In this document: positions 1 through 7,060 of the stretch, one piece after another | Position numbering within the stretch: position 1 is the stretch's first letter | Layout: each line of letters begins with the position of its first letter | NCBI GenBank assembly: GCA_017454075.1 | Contig: JAFTDQ010000149.1 | Location: forward strand, 1 to 17,355 | Direction: 5' to 3' | Origin: Clostridia bacterium | Lineage (GTDB): Bacteria; Bacillota_A; Clostridia; Oscillospirales; CAG-272 | DNA length: 17,355 bases | Position numbers and translations under genes: made by a program | The notes under the pieces: generated by a model | Told to the model about the DNA's origin: nothing | What the model saw: the letters and a program-made list of their open reading frames with translations, nothing else | Database searches by the model: none

Positions 1-710
1 AGCCCGCGGACAAGATTCAGGAACGCGACGCGCTCGGCCGTGCAGTATGCTCCCTTCGGCTGGAGAGCAATCCAGATTTCGCCCACGTTCGATGTGGTAA
101 ATTCGCGGCCGTATCTTTCTATCAGCTTCTGCGAGATGACCGTATAGTTCGTGTCGTCGTCTGACGGTGCGCATTCAATCTCGTCGGCGTAACAGTCTCT
201 TCCCTGATCAATGTAATATTTTGACAAATCACGGCCTTCTACGTCGCTCCTGAGAAGGTAACGGTGCATCGGGTAATTGCCGGTTTCTCTGAGAAGCGGG
301 ACGAAAAAGCATGCCCAAGTTCCTTCGAGAATCTTTCCGAGAAGACAGCCGGCTATTCTTCCGTTCCACGCGCCGCTTATCTTATCCTCGAGAATGTCAT
401 CCCGGGGAGGCGGAGCAGAGACCGATCTGCCGTCTCTCAGAGCGCGTATGCCTTCGAGATCCGACGGCTCGTTATAAGGATAATCTTCCTTTACGCCCGA
501 CTCCGAGACCATTTCGAAAATGATATCGGAAAGGCGCTCCTTTTCGGCGCCGTCCGGAAGCTCGGCGACGGCATCGAAAAGATTTTTATAACGCTCAACG
601 TCAAGCCCCTCATCGACGGACTGCTCGTATTCTATGGCAAGATTTTTTGAATAAACCTCCCAGCCGTCCATCGAGGCGTAATCGGGGCTGTAATCCGGTG
701 CTTTGCTCAT
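1..710 (-). CDS. ADP-ribosylglycohydrolase family protein, C-terminus cut off by window edge
   Basis: Reading the minus strand from the ATG at 708-710 gives 236 residues without a stop up to the window edge, so only the N-terminal part is present. About the first 105 residues are acidic and helical-looking with no domain I recognise. From about residue 108 the ADP-ribosylglycohydrolase (DraG/ARH, PF03747) fold begins. The glycine-rich opening helix G113-A-W-N-G-R-I-A-G-C-L-L-G-K126 is visible, followed by the D184-D-D-T-N-Y-T segment that in this family supplies acidic ligands for the two magnesium ions. The family removes ADP-ribose from proteins or cleaves related N- or O-glycosidic bonds; the substrate here cannot be told. 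The start lies 4 nt after the stop of the transketolase C-terminal half, with only a weak ribosome site, so it is probably translated from the same mRNA. The later acidic ligands of the fold are outside the window. Confidence 0.8.
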   Translation of the reverse strand, partial: MSKAPDYSPDYASMDGWEVYSKNLAIEYEQSVDEGLDVERYKNLFDAVAELPDGAEKERLSDIIFEMVSESGVKEDYPYNEPSDLEGIRALRDGRSVSAPPPRDDILEDKISGAWNGRIAGCLLGKILEGTWACFFVPLLRETGNYPMHRYLLRSDVEGRDLSKYYIDQGRDCYADEIECAPSDDDTNYTVISQKLIERYGREFTTSNVGEIWIALQPKGAYCTAERVAFLNLVRG

Positions 711-714
711 AAAA

Positions 715-1662
715 TCATTTCTTAATGCCGTTAACGGCGTCTTTTACACGCGCGGCTATCCGGGCGGGGGTGAGGCCGTACATTTCAAGGAGGGCCGGGA
801 CCTTTCCCGATCTTCCGAACCTGTCTTGTATCCCGACTCTGACGACCGGAACCAGGAAGCTGTCGCACACCGTTTCACATACCGCGGAGCCGAGACCGCC
901 GATTACGTTGTGCTCCTCGACGGTTATGATGAGGCCCGTCTCCCTGGCGCACTTTTCAATCAGTTCCGAGTCGATCGGCTTGACTGTATGTATGTTTATG
1001 ACGCGGGCGGAAATGCCCTCGGCGGCGAGAATGTCCGCCGCTTCGAGAGACAGCGAGACCGTCACTCCGTTTGCAATCAGCGTTACGTCGCTCCCTTCGC
1101 GAAGGGTTATTCCCTTTCCTATCTCGAACCTGTATCCGGGAACGTCGTTTATGACCGGGACCGCATATCGGCCGAGACGGATATAGCAAGGCCCGTAATA
1201 ATCGGCCGCCGCGCGTATCATGGCTTCGGTCTCCACGGCGTCCGACGGGCTCATTACCACAAATCCGGGTATGGAGCGCATCGTCGCAAAATCCTCGAGG
1301 CACTGATGAGTCGCGCCGTCTTCTCCGACCGTTATTCCCGCGTGGGTCGCGCAGATCTTGACGTTGAGATGAGGATATCCGACGGAATTGCGTGCCTGCT
1401 CGAACGCCCGTCCCGCGGCGAACATCGCAAACGAACTTGCGAACGGAATAAGACCCGACGCCGCAAGTCCCGCGGCGATCGAGATCATATTACCCTCGGC
1501 AATACCGCAGTCGAAAAACCTCTCGGGGATTTCTTTTTTGAATTTAACCGTTTTCGTCGCCTCGGCAAGGTCGGCGTCGAGCACGACGATTTTTTCGTTT
1601 TCCCTGCCGAGCGAAAGGAGGGCGTTTCCGTAGGCCTCTCTCGTTGCTATCTTATCAGCCAT
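715..1662 (-). CDS. Transketolase, C-terminal subunit (pyrimidine-binding half)
   Basis: A 315-residue protein matching the C-terminal half of transketolase: a Pyr domain (about 5-170) and a C-terminal transketolase domain (about 185-310). The G53-I-A-E-G-N motif carries Glu56, the residue that activates the thiamine pyrophosphate aminopyrimidine ring. A conserved G-E-D-G-A-T-H-Q stretch follows at about 113-120. In the split form of the enzyme this chain pairs with the product of the preceding gene, and together they move two-carbon ketol units between sugar phosphates in the non-oxidative pentose phosphate pathway, in the cytoplasm. The start at 1662 is supported by a GGGGAGG ribosome site a few bases upstream, lying inside the end of the upstream gene; only one base separates the upstream stop from this ATG. 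A paired DXS-like enzyme is unlikely, since the neighbour is a clear transketolase N-terminal half. Confidence 0.93.
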   Translation of the reverse strand: MADKIATREAYGNALLSLGRENEKIVVLDADLAEATKTVKFKKEIPERFFDCGIAEGNMISIAAGLAASGLIPFASSFAMFAAGRAFEQARNSVGYPHLNVKICATHAGITVGEDGATHQCLEDFATMRSIPGFVVMSPSDAVETEAMIRAAADYYGPCYIRLGRYAVPVINDVPGYRFEIGKGITLREGSDVTLIANGVTVSLSLEAADILAAEGISARVINIHTVKPIDSELIEKCARETGLIITVEEHNVIGGLGSAVCETVCDSFLVPVVRVGIQDRFGRSGKVPALLEMYGLTPARIAARVKDAVNGIKK

Positions 1663-1663
1663 T

Positions 1664-2512
1664 TCATGCCTCCCCGAGCGATTTAATATAAGCGTTTATC
1701 TCGCTCACAGCCTGCTCATACTCTTCTTTCTTGGGAGCGCTCCCGTGCCACTTCACGTTGTTTTCCATGAAGGAGACGCCCTTGCCCTTTACGCTGCGGC
1801 AGATTATCGCCGTGGGTCTGCCCTTGCATTCCTTCGCCGCCTTCACCGCCGCTTCAATTTCATTGAAATCATGGGCGTTTATCGTGATGACGTTCCAGTT
1901 GAAAGCTTCGAATTTTTTGTCGAACGGGGTCGGGTCGTTGACCGACGTGACCGGGCCGTCTATCTGAAGGCCGTTGAAGTCAAGAAACAGCGTCAGATTG
2001 TCGAGCTTTTTGGCCGCCGCGAACATCGCGGCCTCCCAGACCTGTCCTTCCTCCGATTCGCCGTCGCCCACGATCGAGTAAACGCGATAGTCCTGTTTTC
2101 TGATCTTTCCGGCAAGCGCAATGCCGCAGGCCGCGGATATCCCGAGACCGAGCGAGCCCGTCGTCATGTCGACCCCGGGCGTCCCCTTCATATCGGGATG
2201 TCCCTGCAGATAACTGTCGGCCTGACGAAGAGTTTTAAGGTCCTTCGTCGGAAAAAATCCCCTGAGAGCGAGCGCCGCGTAAAGCCCCGGTGCGCTGTGC
2301 CCTTTTGAAAGGACGAGCCGGTCCCTGTCTTCTTTTTTTGGATCATGCGGATCCACGTTCATTTCTTCAAAATACAGATAAGCGAGCAGGTCCGAGATCG
2401 AAAGCGATCCTCCCGGGTGGCCGGACGCCGCGCAGTAAACTCCCTCGAGCGCTCCGAGTTTGATCTTTGCCGAAATCTCGCTCAGTTCTCTTATTCTTTT
2501 GCTGTCCATCAT
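1664..2512 (-). CDS. Transketolase, N-terminal subunit (TPP-binding half)
   Basis: A 282-residue protein equal to the PP (thiamine diphosphate-binding) domain of transketolase. The TPP/metal motif is complete: G149-D-G at its start and Asn180 in D-F-N-G at its end. His32 (S-G-H-P-G-G) and His72 (K-G-H-S) are the substrate-channel histidines expected of transketolases. It needs the product of the next gene for activity. Two ATGs lie side by side, at 2512 and 2509; an AGGAG site ends 4 nt before the first and 7 nt before the second, so the second may be the one used, shortening the protein by one residue. The gene follows a structured RNA (2530-2721), and its ribosome site sits just past that RNA's closing stem. 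It is the first enzyme gene of the group running through the C-terminal half to the ADP-ribosylglycohydrolase-like gene. Confidence 0.93.
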   Translation of the reverse strand: MMDSKRIRELSEISAKIKLGALEGVYCAASGHPGGSLSISDLLAYLYFEEMNVDPHDPKKEDRDRLVLSKGHSAPGLYAALALRGFFPTKDLKTLRQADSYLQGHPDMKGTPGVDMTTGSLGLGISAACGIALAGKIRKQDYRVYSIVGDGESEEGQVWEAAMFAAAKKLDNLTLFLDFNGLQIDGPVTSVNDPTPFDKKFEAFNWNVITINAHDFNEIEAAVKAAKECKGRPTAIICRSVKGKGVSFMENNVKWHGSAPKKEEYEQAVSEINAYIKSLGEA

Positions 2513-2529
2513 TTCACTCCTGTTATTTC

Positions 2530-2721
2530 AATAAAACCCGCGCTGCCGTCGGCGGTCATTCGAAACCTGCTTTCAAGCAGGGCGGTGCCCTCCCGCGTCG
2601 TTCACGTTTCCGTCGATCCGCGCGTAGGCGGAGAGGCCTGCATTACTTGATGGCGGTTCCGGGCTCCATTTAATTCGTGTAGGTTTTAACGACCTTCCAT
2701 TATCGAACAGCGCAGGCTTCA
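2530..2721 (-). ncRNA. ssrS: Structured RNA of about 190 nt, 6S RNA candidate
   Basis: No gene fits this 211-nt gap, but the minus strand folds into a long rod. The ends pair over 12 positions (2708-2719 with 2534-2545), followed inward by a 7-bp helix (2688-2694 with 2554-2560) and a 5-bp helix (2682-2686 with 2563-2567). Competing with the last is a local hairpin, CCTGCTT/AAGCAGG, at 2566-2581. The apical part includes 2628-2641 pairing with 2577-2596. Several pairs are G-U on the minus strand and would be A-C mismatches on the plus strand, which fixes the strand. A rod with a large central bubble, a small hairpin on its 3' side and 160-200 nt total is the plan of 6S RNA, the RNA that holds RNA polymerase with the vegetative sigma factor. 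A U-rich run follows the closing stem. No clear separate promoter was found, so release by processing, or a leader controlling the transketolase genes, remain possible. The family name is inference; the fold is read from the sequence by hand. Confidence 0.55.
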
Positions 2722-2723
2722 AG

Positions 2724-3005
2724 TCATGCGTCGTAATCTATTTCTTCAAAAAGCTCTTCGTCGAAGATCTCAGCGACCTTGTTGAACTCGTCGTCGTCGT
2801 CGATCGTCACGAGGATATCGTCCCCTTCCTCGTCAACGTCCGATTTGAGTATCACGTATTCGTTGTTTTCGTTATCCTCGAGGGGTACGAGCGCGAGGTA
2901 GGTCTCGCCGTTCAGCTCCGTCGAGCCGATAAGCTCGAACTGCTTTTCAACTCCGTCCTCGTCCGTGAGGGTGAATATTTCCTCGTCAAATATATCGTCT
3001 GCCAT
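2724..3005 (-). CDS. DUF1292 family small acidic protein
   Basis: A 93-residue, strongly acidic protein (runs such as D-I-D-D-D-D-E-F near 69-74 and an E-E-I-D-Y-D-A end) that matches the DUF1292 family (YrzB-like) widespread in Firmicutes. The recognisable core is F-E-L-I-G-S-T-E-L-N-G-E-T-Y-L-A-L-V-P-L, followed by a strand of the type Y-V-I-L-K. The family has no established function that I know; in Bacillus the homologue lies near the Holliday-junction resolvase-like gene yrrK. Here it stands directly behind a strong promoter (3037-3065) with about 25 nt of leader and a purine-rich GGCAGAGAGAA ribosome site. Its stop lies two bases from the start of the structured RNA, so the RNA and transketolase genes may be read from the same promoter. 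Confidence 0.85.
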   Translation of the reverse strand: MADDIFDEEIFTLTDEDGVEKQFELIGSTELNGETYLALVPLEDNENNEYVILKSDVDEEGDDILVTIDDDDEFNKVAEIFDEELFEEIDYDA

Positions 3006-3036
3006 TTTCTCTCTGCCTTTCGGTGGGTTCGTTAAG

Positions 3037-3065
3037 ATTATATATCAAAGCCGTCTGTTTGTCAA
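3037..3065 (-). promoter_or_regulatory. Sigma-A type promoter for the DUF1292 gene
   Basis: On the minus strand the -35 box TTGACA (3060-3065) and the -10 box TATAAT (3037-3042) are both exact consensus with a 17-nt spacer. The expected start is near 3030, giving a leader of about 25 nt before the DUF1292 ATG. A CCGTCT/AGACGG inverted repeat (3051-3056 and 3068-3073) brackets the -35 box. Confidence 0.88.
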
Positions 3066-3119
3066 TAAGACGGGAACAAAAAAAGCCGGGCGCTTACGAT
3101 AATTATTACTCTTCCTCGC

Positions 3120-3148
3120 TTGAATTGAGACGCGTTATATGCTATAAT
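3120..3148 (+). promoter_or_regulatory. Sigma-A type promoter for prs operon
   Basis: TTGAAT (3120-3125), a 17-nt spacer and TATAAT (3143-3148), with TGC just before the -10 box making it an extended -10. The expected start is near 3155, about 22 nt before the prs ATG. It is divergent from the DUF1292 promoter in the same 171-bp gap. Confidence 0.85.
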
Positions 3149-3176
3149 TTTATCACCAACGGTTCGGAGGTCAATT

Positions 3177-4316
3177 ATGGACAACAATTATTTCGGCGAA
3201 CTGTCCGTCGTCGGCATGCCCGGCTGCGAAGAGTTCGTCGGCAAGGTCAACAACTATCTTCAGGAGTGGCGCGGGAGCAGGGGCAACGAAAGTTTCATCG
3301 TTTTTCCGGAGCTCAAGAGATTCAGCAACGGCGAAGGCAAGGCCGTGCTTCACGAATCGTACCGCGGGCGCGACGTCTATATCATTTCCGATTTTTACAA
3401 CTACGGCGTGACGTACAAAATGTACGGCAAGGAATATCCGATGAGCCCCGACGATCATTTCGCCGATCTCAAGCGCATCATAAACGCGATAGGAGGCAAG
3501 GCGCGCCGCATAACCGTTATAATGCCCATGCTTTACGAGAGCAGGCAGGACAAGCGTCACGTCCGTGAGTCGCTCGACTGCGCCGTCGCTCTCAGGGAGC
3601 TCGAAAATATGGGCGTCACGAATATCATAACCTTCGACTGTCATAATATCGGCGTTCAGAACGCGATCCCTCTCATCGGATTTGACAACATACAGCCGAC
3701 CTATCAGATGATAAAAGCCCTCGTCAAGACGGTGAAGGACATTGTCCTCGACAGGGACCACCTTATGATCATTTCTCCGGACGAGGGCGGAATGACCCGC
3801 TCGATGTACTATTCGTCGATGCTCTCCCTCGACCTCGGTATGTTCTACAAACGCCGCGACTACTCCGTCGTGGTAAACGGCAAAAATCCGATCGTTGCGC
3901 ACGAATACCTCGGGCGTTCGGTAAAAGGCAAGGACGTAATAATCGTCGACGACATAATTTCATCCGGCCAGTCGATCCTCGACGTCGCCGGCAGCCTGAA
4001 AGAACGCGGAGCAAAGCGCATTTTCGCCTTTGCCACCTTCGGACTGTTCTGCGAGGGGCTCGAAGCGATAGACAAAGCGTACGCCGACGGAATTATCTCC
4101 AAGATATTCACCACCAACCTGATTTATCGCTCTCCCGAGCTCATGCAGAGAGAATGGTACCGTCAGGTCGATATGAGCAAATACGTATCTCTCATAATTG
4201 ACACTCTCAACTGTGACCAGACGATAAGCCATCTTCTCAAGCCGGCCGAGCGGATCAAAGCTCTTCTTGAAAAGATAGAAAATGAAAACAGGAATGAAGG
4301 ACAACATCAGCAGTAA
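3177..4316 (+). CDS. prs: Ribose-phosphate pyrophosphokinase (PRPP synthetase), enlarged divergent form
   Basis: A 379-residue protein of the PRPP synthetase family, which transfers pyrophosphate from ATP to ribose 5-phosphate to make PRPP for purines, pyrimidines, His, Trp and NAD. Visible family marks: E-S-R-Q-D-K-R (about 120-126), matching the usual Y-A-R-Q-D-R-K; D-C-H-N (about 158-161) at the place of the catalytic D-L-H; S-P-D-E-G-G-M-T-R, matching S-P-D-x-G-G-V-x-R; and the PRPP loop V-I-I-V-D-D-I-I-S-S-G-Q-S. It is some 60 residues longer than the typical 310-320, with an extra segment N-Y-G-V-T-Y-K-M-Y-G-K-E-Y around 80-92 and a longer C-terminus. GGAGG at 3166-3170, 6 nt before the ATG, fixes the start. 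It heads the plus-strand operon and lies opposite the transketolase genes, which act on the pentose phosphates it consumes. Whether it obeys the usual phosphate/ADP control cannot be told. Confidence 0.88.
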   Translation: MDNNYFGELSVVGMPGCEEFVGKVNNYLQEWRGSRGNESFIVFPELKRFSNGEGKAVLHESYRGRDVYIISDFYNYGVTYKMYGKEYPMSPDDHFADLKRIINAIGGKARRITVIMPMLYESRQDKRHVRESLDCAVALRELENMGVTNIITFDCHNIGVQNAIPLIGFDNIQPTYQMIKALVKTVKDIVLDRDHLMIISPDEGGMTRSMYYSSMLSLDLGMFYKRRDYSVVVNGKNPIVAHEYLGRSVKGKDVIIVDDIISSGQSILDVAGSLKERGAKRIFAFATFGLFCEGLEAIDKAYADGIISKIFTTNLIYRSPELMQREWYRQVDMSKYVSLIIDTLNCDQTISHLLKPAERIKALLEKIENENRNEGQHQQ

Positions 4317-4482
4317 AGAGAAAAAGATAACCTACAGCGGGTTCCTGCTCGTTTCCATAGACGAGCTTGAAGCTTCCCTTTCCGCAGCCGAGAGCCGCGA
4401 AGAGGCGATCTTTTACCGCACGCTGATCAATCTTAAGCTTCAGCTTGCGCAGGAACGAATCGTCGGGGAGACGCTGCTGTGA
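4282..4482 (+). CDS. Small protein of 66 residues, possible partner or antitoxin of the zeta-like kinase
   Basis: A 66-residue reading frame that overlaps the last 35 nt of prs and whose TGA shares bases with the GTG start of the next gene. After a charged N-terminus it has a short strand-like stretch (Y-S-G-F-L-L-V-S) and then mostly predicted helix: I-D-E-L-E-A-S-L-S-A-A-E-S, R-E-E-A-I-F-Y-R-T-L, L-K-L-Q-L-A-Q-E-R. There is no signal peptide or membrane segment. An alternative start at 4294 would remove four residues. The overlap on both sides argues for a real, translationally coupled gene. I do not recognise a named family. Its size and its place before a zeta-toxin-like gene fit an antitoxin or binding partner, but that is inference; classical epsilon antitoxins are a three-helix bundle of about 90 residues. 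Confidence 0.6.
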   Translation: MKTGMKDNISSKEKKITYSGFLLVSIDELEASLSAAESREEAIFYRTLINLKLQLAQERIVGETLL

Positions 4483-5084
4483 ACTCCGGAAAAAAACCCG
4501 TTTTCACGGTAATCGCCGGGATCAACGGAGCGGGAAAAACGTCGCTGTACAGGGTGCTCAAGGGGGAGCGCGATCTCGGGATGAGGATCAACACCGATGA
4601 GATCGCGGCTTCGCTCGGCGACCCTCGCGACCCCATAACCCAGTTCAGGGCGTCGAAGCAGGCGGTCCGGCTTATGGACAGATACATATCCGAAAAAACG
4701 TCGTTTCATGTCGAAACGACTTTTTCGGGAGGAGCCACCCAACGTCATCTGAAAATCGCGAAACAGAACGGCTTTTACTCCCACCTGTATTTCATCGGAG
4801 TCGATAACGTGGAGGTCGCGCTCGACCGCGTCCACCGCAGGATGGCGAACGGCGGCCACGGGATCGCCGATTCGTATATTATAAGCAAATACAACGCGAT
4901 GAACGGCAGACTTCACATTCTGCTCCCGCTTTTCGATGAAGTTCATCTTTATGACAACACCGACGCGTTCAGACAGATCGCCGTGCTGAAAGACGGCCGT
5001 TTTCTCGACTGCGACTCAAAACCTCCCTTCTGGTTCCTTCAGCTCGGCAATTTCAGCGAGATCAACGAAAACAATGAAAGCTGA
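4479..5084 (+). CDS. Zeta-toxin-like P-loop kinase
   Basis: A 201-residue P-loop protein starting at GTG 4479; GGGGAG at 4465-4470, 8 nt upstream, supports this start. The Walker A motif is G14-I-N-G-A-G-K-T-S22. I-N-T-D40-E follows at the place of the substrate-binding Asp of zeta/PezT enzymes, then E79-T-T-F. Around 117-128, R-V-H-R-R-M-A-N-G-G-H-G resembles the zeta Arg-containing lid (R-V-x-x-G-G-H). Zeta toxins phosphorylate UDP-N-acetylglucosamine with ATP and so block cell-wall synthesis; other members of this fold are housekeeping kinases. The chain is shorter than the 270-290 residues of classical zeta proteins and close to the compact chromosomal group. It is coupled to the small gene before it and overlaps the HAD phosphatase gene after it by 11 nt. 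A toxin role is therefore plausible but not shown; its position in a metabolic operon favours caution. Confidence 0.8.
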   Translation: MNSGKKPVFTVIAGINGAGKTSLYRVLKGERDLGMRINTDEIAASLGDPRDPITQFRASKQAVRLMDRYISEKTSFHVETTFSGGATQRHLKIAKQNGFYSHLYFIGVDNVEVALDRVHRRMANGGHGIADSYIISKYNAMNGRLHILLPLFDEVHLYDNTDAFRQIAVLKDGRFLDCDSKPPFWFLQLGNFSEINENNES

Positions 5085-5742
5085 ATACAGAAAAACCGGT
5101 TATTTTATTTTCGATCTTGATGGAACGCTCGCCGACACGCTCGACGACATAACGTATGCGATGAATTCGGCGTTCGGCATCCTTTCGCTGCCTCCCGTCG
5201 ACCGGGCAAGAGTGCACGCATCAATAAACAACGGAGCGAGGATGCTCGTCATGCGCTGCCTTCCCGAAGATATGCGCGGCGACGAGGAAGCCGTGAGCCG
5301 CGCACTCGGGGTGTACGACGAAGAATACCGGAAATACTACAGTATGAGCACACGCCCGTTTCCTGAAGCGAAAAAAGGGCTGGAGATCCTCCGCCGCGCC
5401 GGCGCGCGCGTCGGAGTCGTCTCGAACAAACAGGACCCGATGGTCGGGGGGCTTGTCGGAAAACTGTTCCCCGGACTCGTTGATTTTTCGCTCGGGACCG
5501 GGGCGGGGTTCCCGCCCAAGCCCTCGCCCGAAGGGGCGCTTCACATAGCAAAGGAACTCGGCGCCCCGTCGCCTGACCGCGTGACGTTCATAGGCGATTC
5601 GGACGTCGATATGACGCTGTCCCTTGCAGCGGGTATGCAGCCGGTCGGGGTGGGCTGGGGATACAGACCTCCCGAAGCCCTGACGGAAAACGGCGCGCTG
5701 ATGATTCTCAACACACCGGAAGACTTTCTTAAACTCATCTGA
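5074..5742 (+). CDS. HAD-superfamily phosphatase, phosphoglycolate-phosphatase-like
   Basis: A 222-residue haloacid-dehalogenase hydrolase. Motif I is F-D14-L-D16-G-T-L-A, with Asp14 as the nucleophile and Asp16 as the acid/base. A helical cap domain fills about 25-95. Motif II is V-S117-N-K, motif III is Lys149 in P-P-K-P, and motif IV is I-G-D175-S-D-V-D. The arrangement matches Gph/PgpB-like phosphatases (phosphoglycolate phosphatase, pyrophosphatase PpaX). The exact substrate cannot be read from sequence: phosphoglycolate, small sugar phosphates and pyrophosphate are all possible. The ATG lies inside the end of the zeta-like gene (11-nt overlap) with a poor ribosome site, which suggests translational coupling. 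The aminopeptidase gene follows after 8 nt. Confidence 0.87.
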   Translation: MKAEYRKTGYFIFDLDGTLADTLDDITYAMNSAFGILSLPPVDRARVHASINNGARMLVMRCLPEDMRGDEEAVSRALGVYDEEYRKYYSMSTRPFPEAKKGLEILRRAGARVGVVSNKQDPMVGGLVGKLFPGLVDFSLGTGAGFPPKPSPEGALHIAKELGAPSPDRVTFIGDSDVDMTLSLAAGMQPVGVGWGYRPPEALTENGALMILNTPEDFLKLI

Positions 5743-5750
5743 GGTTAAAA

Positions 5751-7046
5751 ATGACAACGAATGAAAAACTTCTTGATTTCATAAACCGCTCGGTCTCTCC
5801 GTTTCACTGTATCGACAGGATATCCGAGATCCTCTCTGACCGCGGTTTTCTCAGATTATCCGAAGGCGACGACTTCCGGCTCGAACCCGGAAACGGATAT
5901 TACGTCACGAGAAACGGCTCGTCGCTCATAGCTTTCAGGATCCCGGACTGCCCTCCCGCCGGTTTTATGATCGGCGCCGCGCATACCGATTCCCCGTCTT
6001 TTCGCATAAAAGACAATCCGACGTCCTTTTCGAACGGATACGTAAAGGTTAACACCGAGGGCTACGGCGGGATGCTCTGCGCCACGTGGCTCGACAGGCC
6101 GCTTTCCGCCGCAGGAAGAGTCGCCTTCACGCGGGAAGGAAAGATCGTTACAAAGAACGTGGATCTTGAAAAGCCGCTTTTCATCATCCCGTCCGTCGCG
6201 ATACACATGGACCGCAACGCAAACAGCGGGGCGACGTACAACCTCGCAAGCGATATGAGGGCGATTTTTTCGCTCAACGAAAAATGCGATTTAAAAAAGG
6301 TGATAGCCGGCGCCGCGGGGTGCGAACCCGGCGACATCGTCGGGACGGACCTTATGCTCTATCAGAACGGCGGCGTCGTATGGGGCGCCGAAAACGAGTT
6401 CGTCTCGTCGCCGCGGCTCGACGATCTGCAGTCGCTTTTCGCGCTTACCGAGGGATTTGCAGGCGCCGGGCGCGGCGCATCGATCCCCGTCCTGTACGCC
6501 GCCGACAACGAGGAGGTCGGCTCGTCGACCAAACAGGGCGCGGGCTCGGCGATGCTCGGAGACGTTCTCTTCCGCATTTCCGAGTCGCTCGGTATGAACC
6601 GGAGCGGATACCTTAAACTGCTTGCCCGCAGTTTTCTTGTGTCGGCGGACAATGCGCACGCCGTCCATCCGAATCATCCGGAATATGCAGACCCCGACAA
6701 CCGTCCCGTGCTGAACGGAGGGATAGTAATAAAATTCAACGCCAACCAGAAATACTGCACCGACGCGTTTTCCGCCGGAGTGTTCCGCGAGATCTGCCGC
6801 AGAGCCGGGGTCCCGACGCAGGTTTTTGCTAACAGATCCGATATGCCGGGCGGATCCACGCTCGGGAATATCGCAATAACCAAGACTCCGGTAAACGCGG
6901 TCGACGTCGGTCTTCCCCAGCTTTCGATGCATTCCTCGTTCGAAACGGCGGGAGCAAAAGACACGGAATATCTCATCAGGGCGATGACTGAGTTTTTCTC
7001 TTCTTCCGTTGCGACCGACGAAAACGGTTCGGTCGGGATCATATAA
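5751..7046 (+). CDS. apeB: M18 family aminopeptidase (aspartyl aminopeptidase type)
   Basis: A 431-residue cytoplasmic metallopeptidase of family M18, which trims N-terminal residues, often acidic ones, from peptides. The binuclear zinc site and catalytic residues are visible in order: H78-x-D80 in A-A-H-T-D-S-P, D224 in P-R-L-D-D-L, the E254-E255 pair in D-N-E-E-V-G-S, D300 in S-A-D-N-A-H-A, and H394 in L-S-M-H-S-S-F-E. The length is normal for the family and there is no signal peptide. GAGG at 5741-5744, overlapping the upstream stop codon and 6 nt before the ATG, fixes the start. It is the last gene of the plus-strand operon, ending just before a strong terminator. The functional link to the preceding genes is not clear, and co-transcription may be simple packing. 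Confidence 0.92.
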   Translation: MTTNEKLLDFINRSVSPFHCIDRISEILSDRGFLRLSEGDDFRLEPGNGYYVTRNGSSLIAFRIPDCPPAGFMIGAAHTDSPSFRIKDNPTSFSNGYVKVNTEGYGGMLCATWLDRPLSAAGRVAFTREGKIVTKNVDLEKPLFIIPSVAIHMDRNANSGATYNLASDMRAIFSLNEKCDLKKVIAGAAGCEPGDIVGTDLMLYQNGGVVWGAENEFVSSPRLDDLQSLFALTEGFAGAGRGASIPVLYAADNEEVGSSTKQGAGSAMLGDVLFRISESLGMNRSGYLKLLARSFLVSADNAHAVHPNHPEYADPDNRPVLNGGIVIKFNANQKYCTDAFSAGVFREICRRAGVPTQVFANRSDMPGGSTLGNIAITKTPVNAVDVGLPQLSMHSSFETAGAKDTEYLIRAMTEFFSSSVATDENGSVGII

Positions 7047-7060
7047 TCCTGATAAAACGC

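Noticed and set aside
703..1686. Long plus-strand open frames opposite the transketolase genes (703-1686, 1745-2308)
   Set aside because: They lie antisense to clear transketolase halves, have no family resemblance, are rich in Arg and other residues typical of shadow frames in GC-rich DNA, and have no ribosome sites.
2530..2721. TPP riboswitch, SRP RNA or RNase P RNA for the structured region
   Set aside because: The TPP CUGAGA core, the SRP GGAAG/AGCAG apical loop and the RNase P GAGGAAAGUCC element are all absent; the rod-with-bubble shape fits 6S better.
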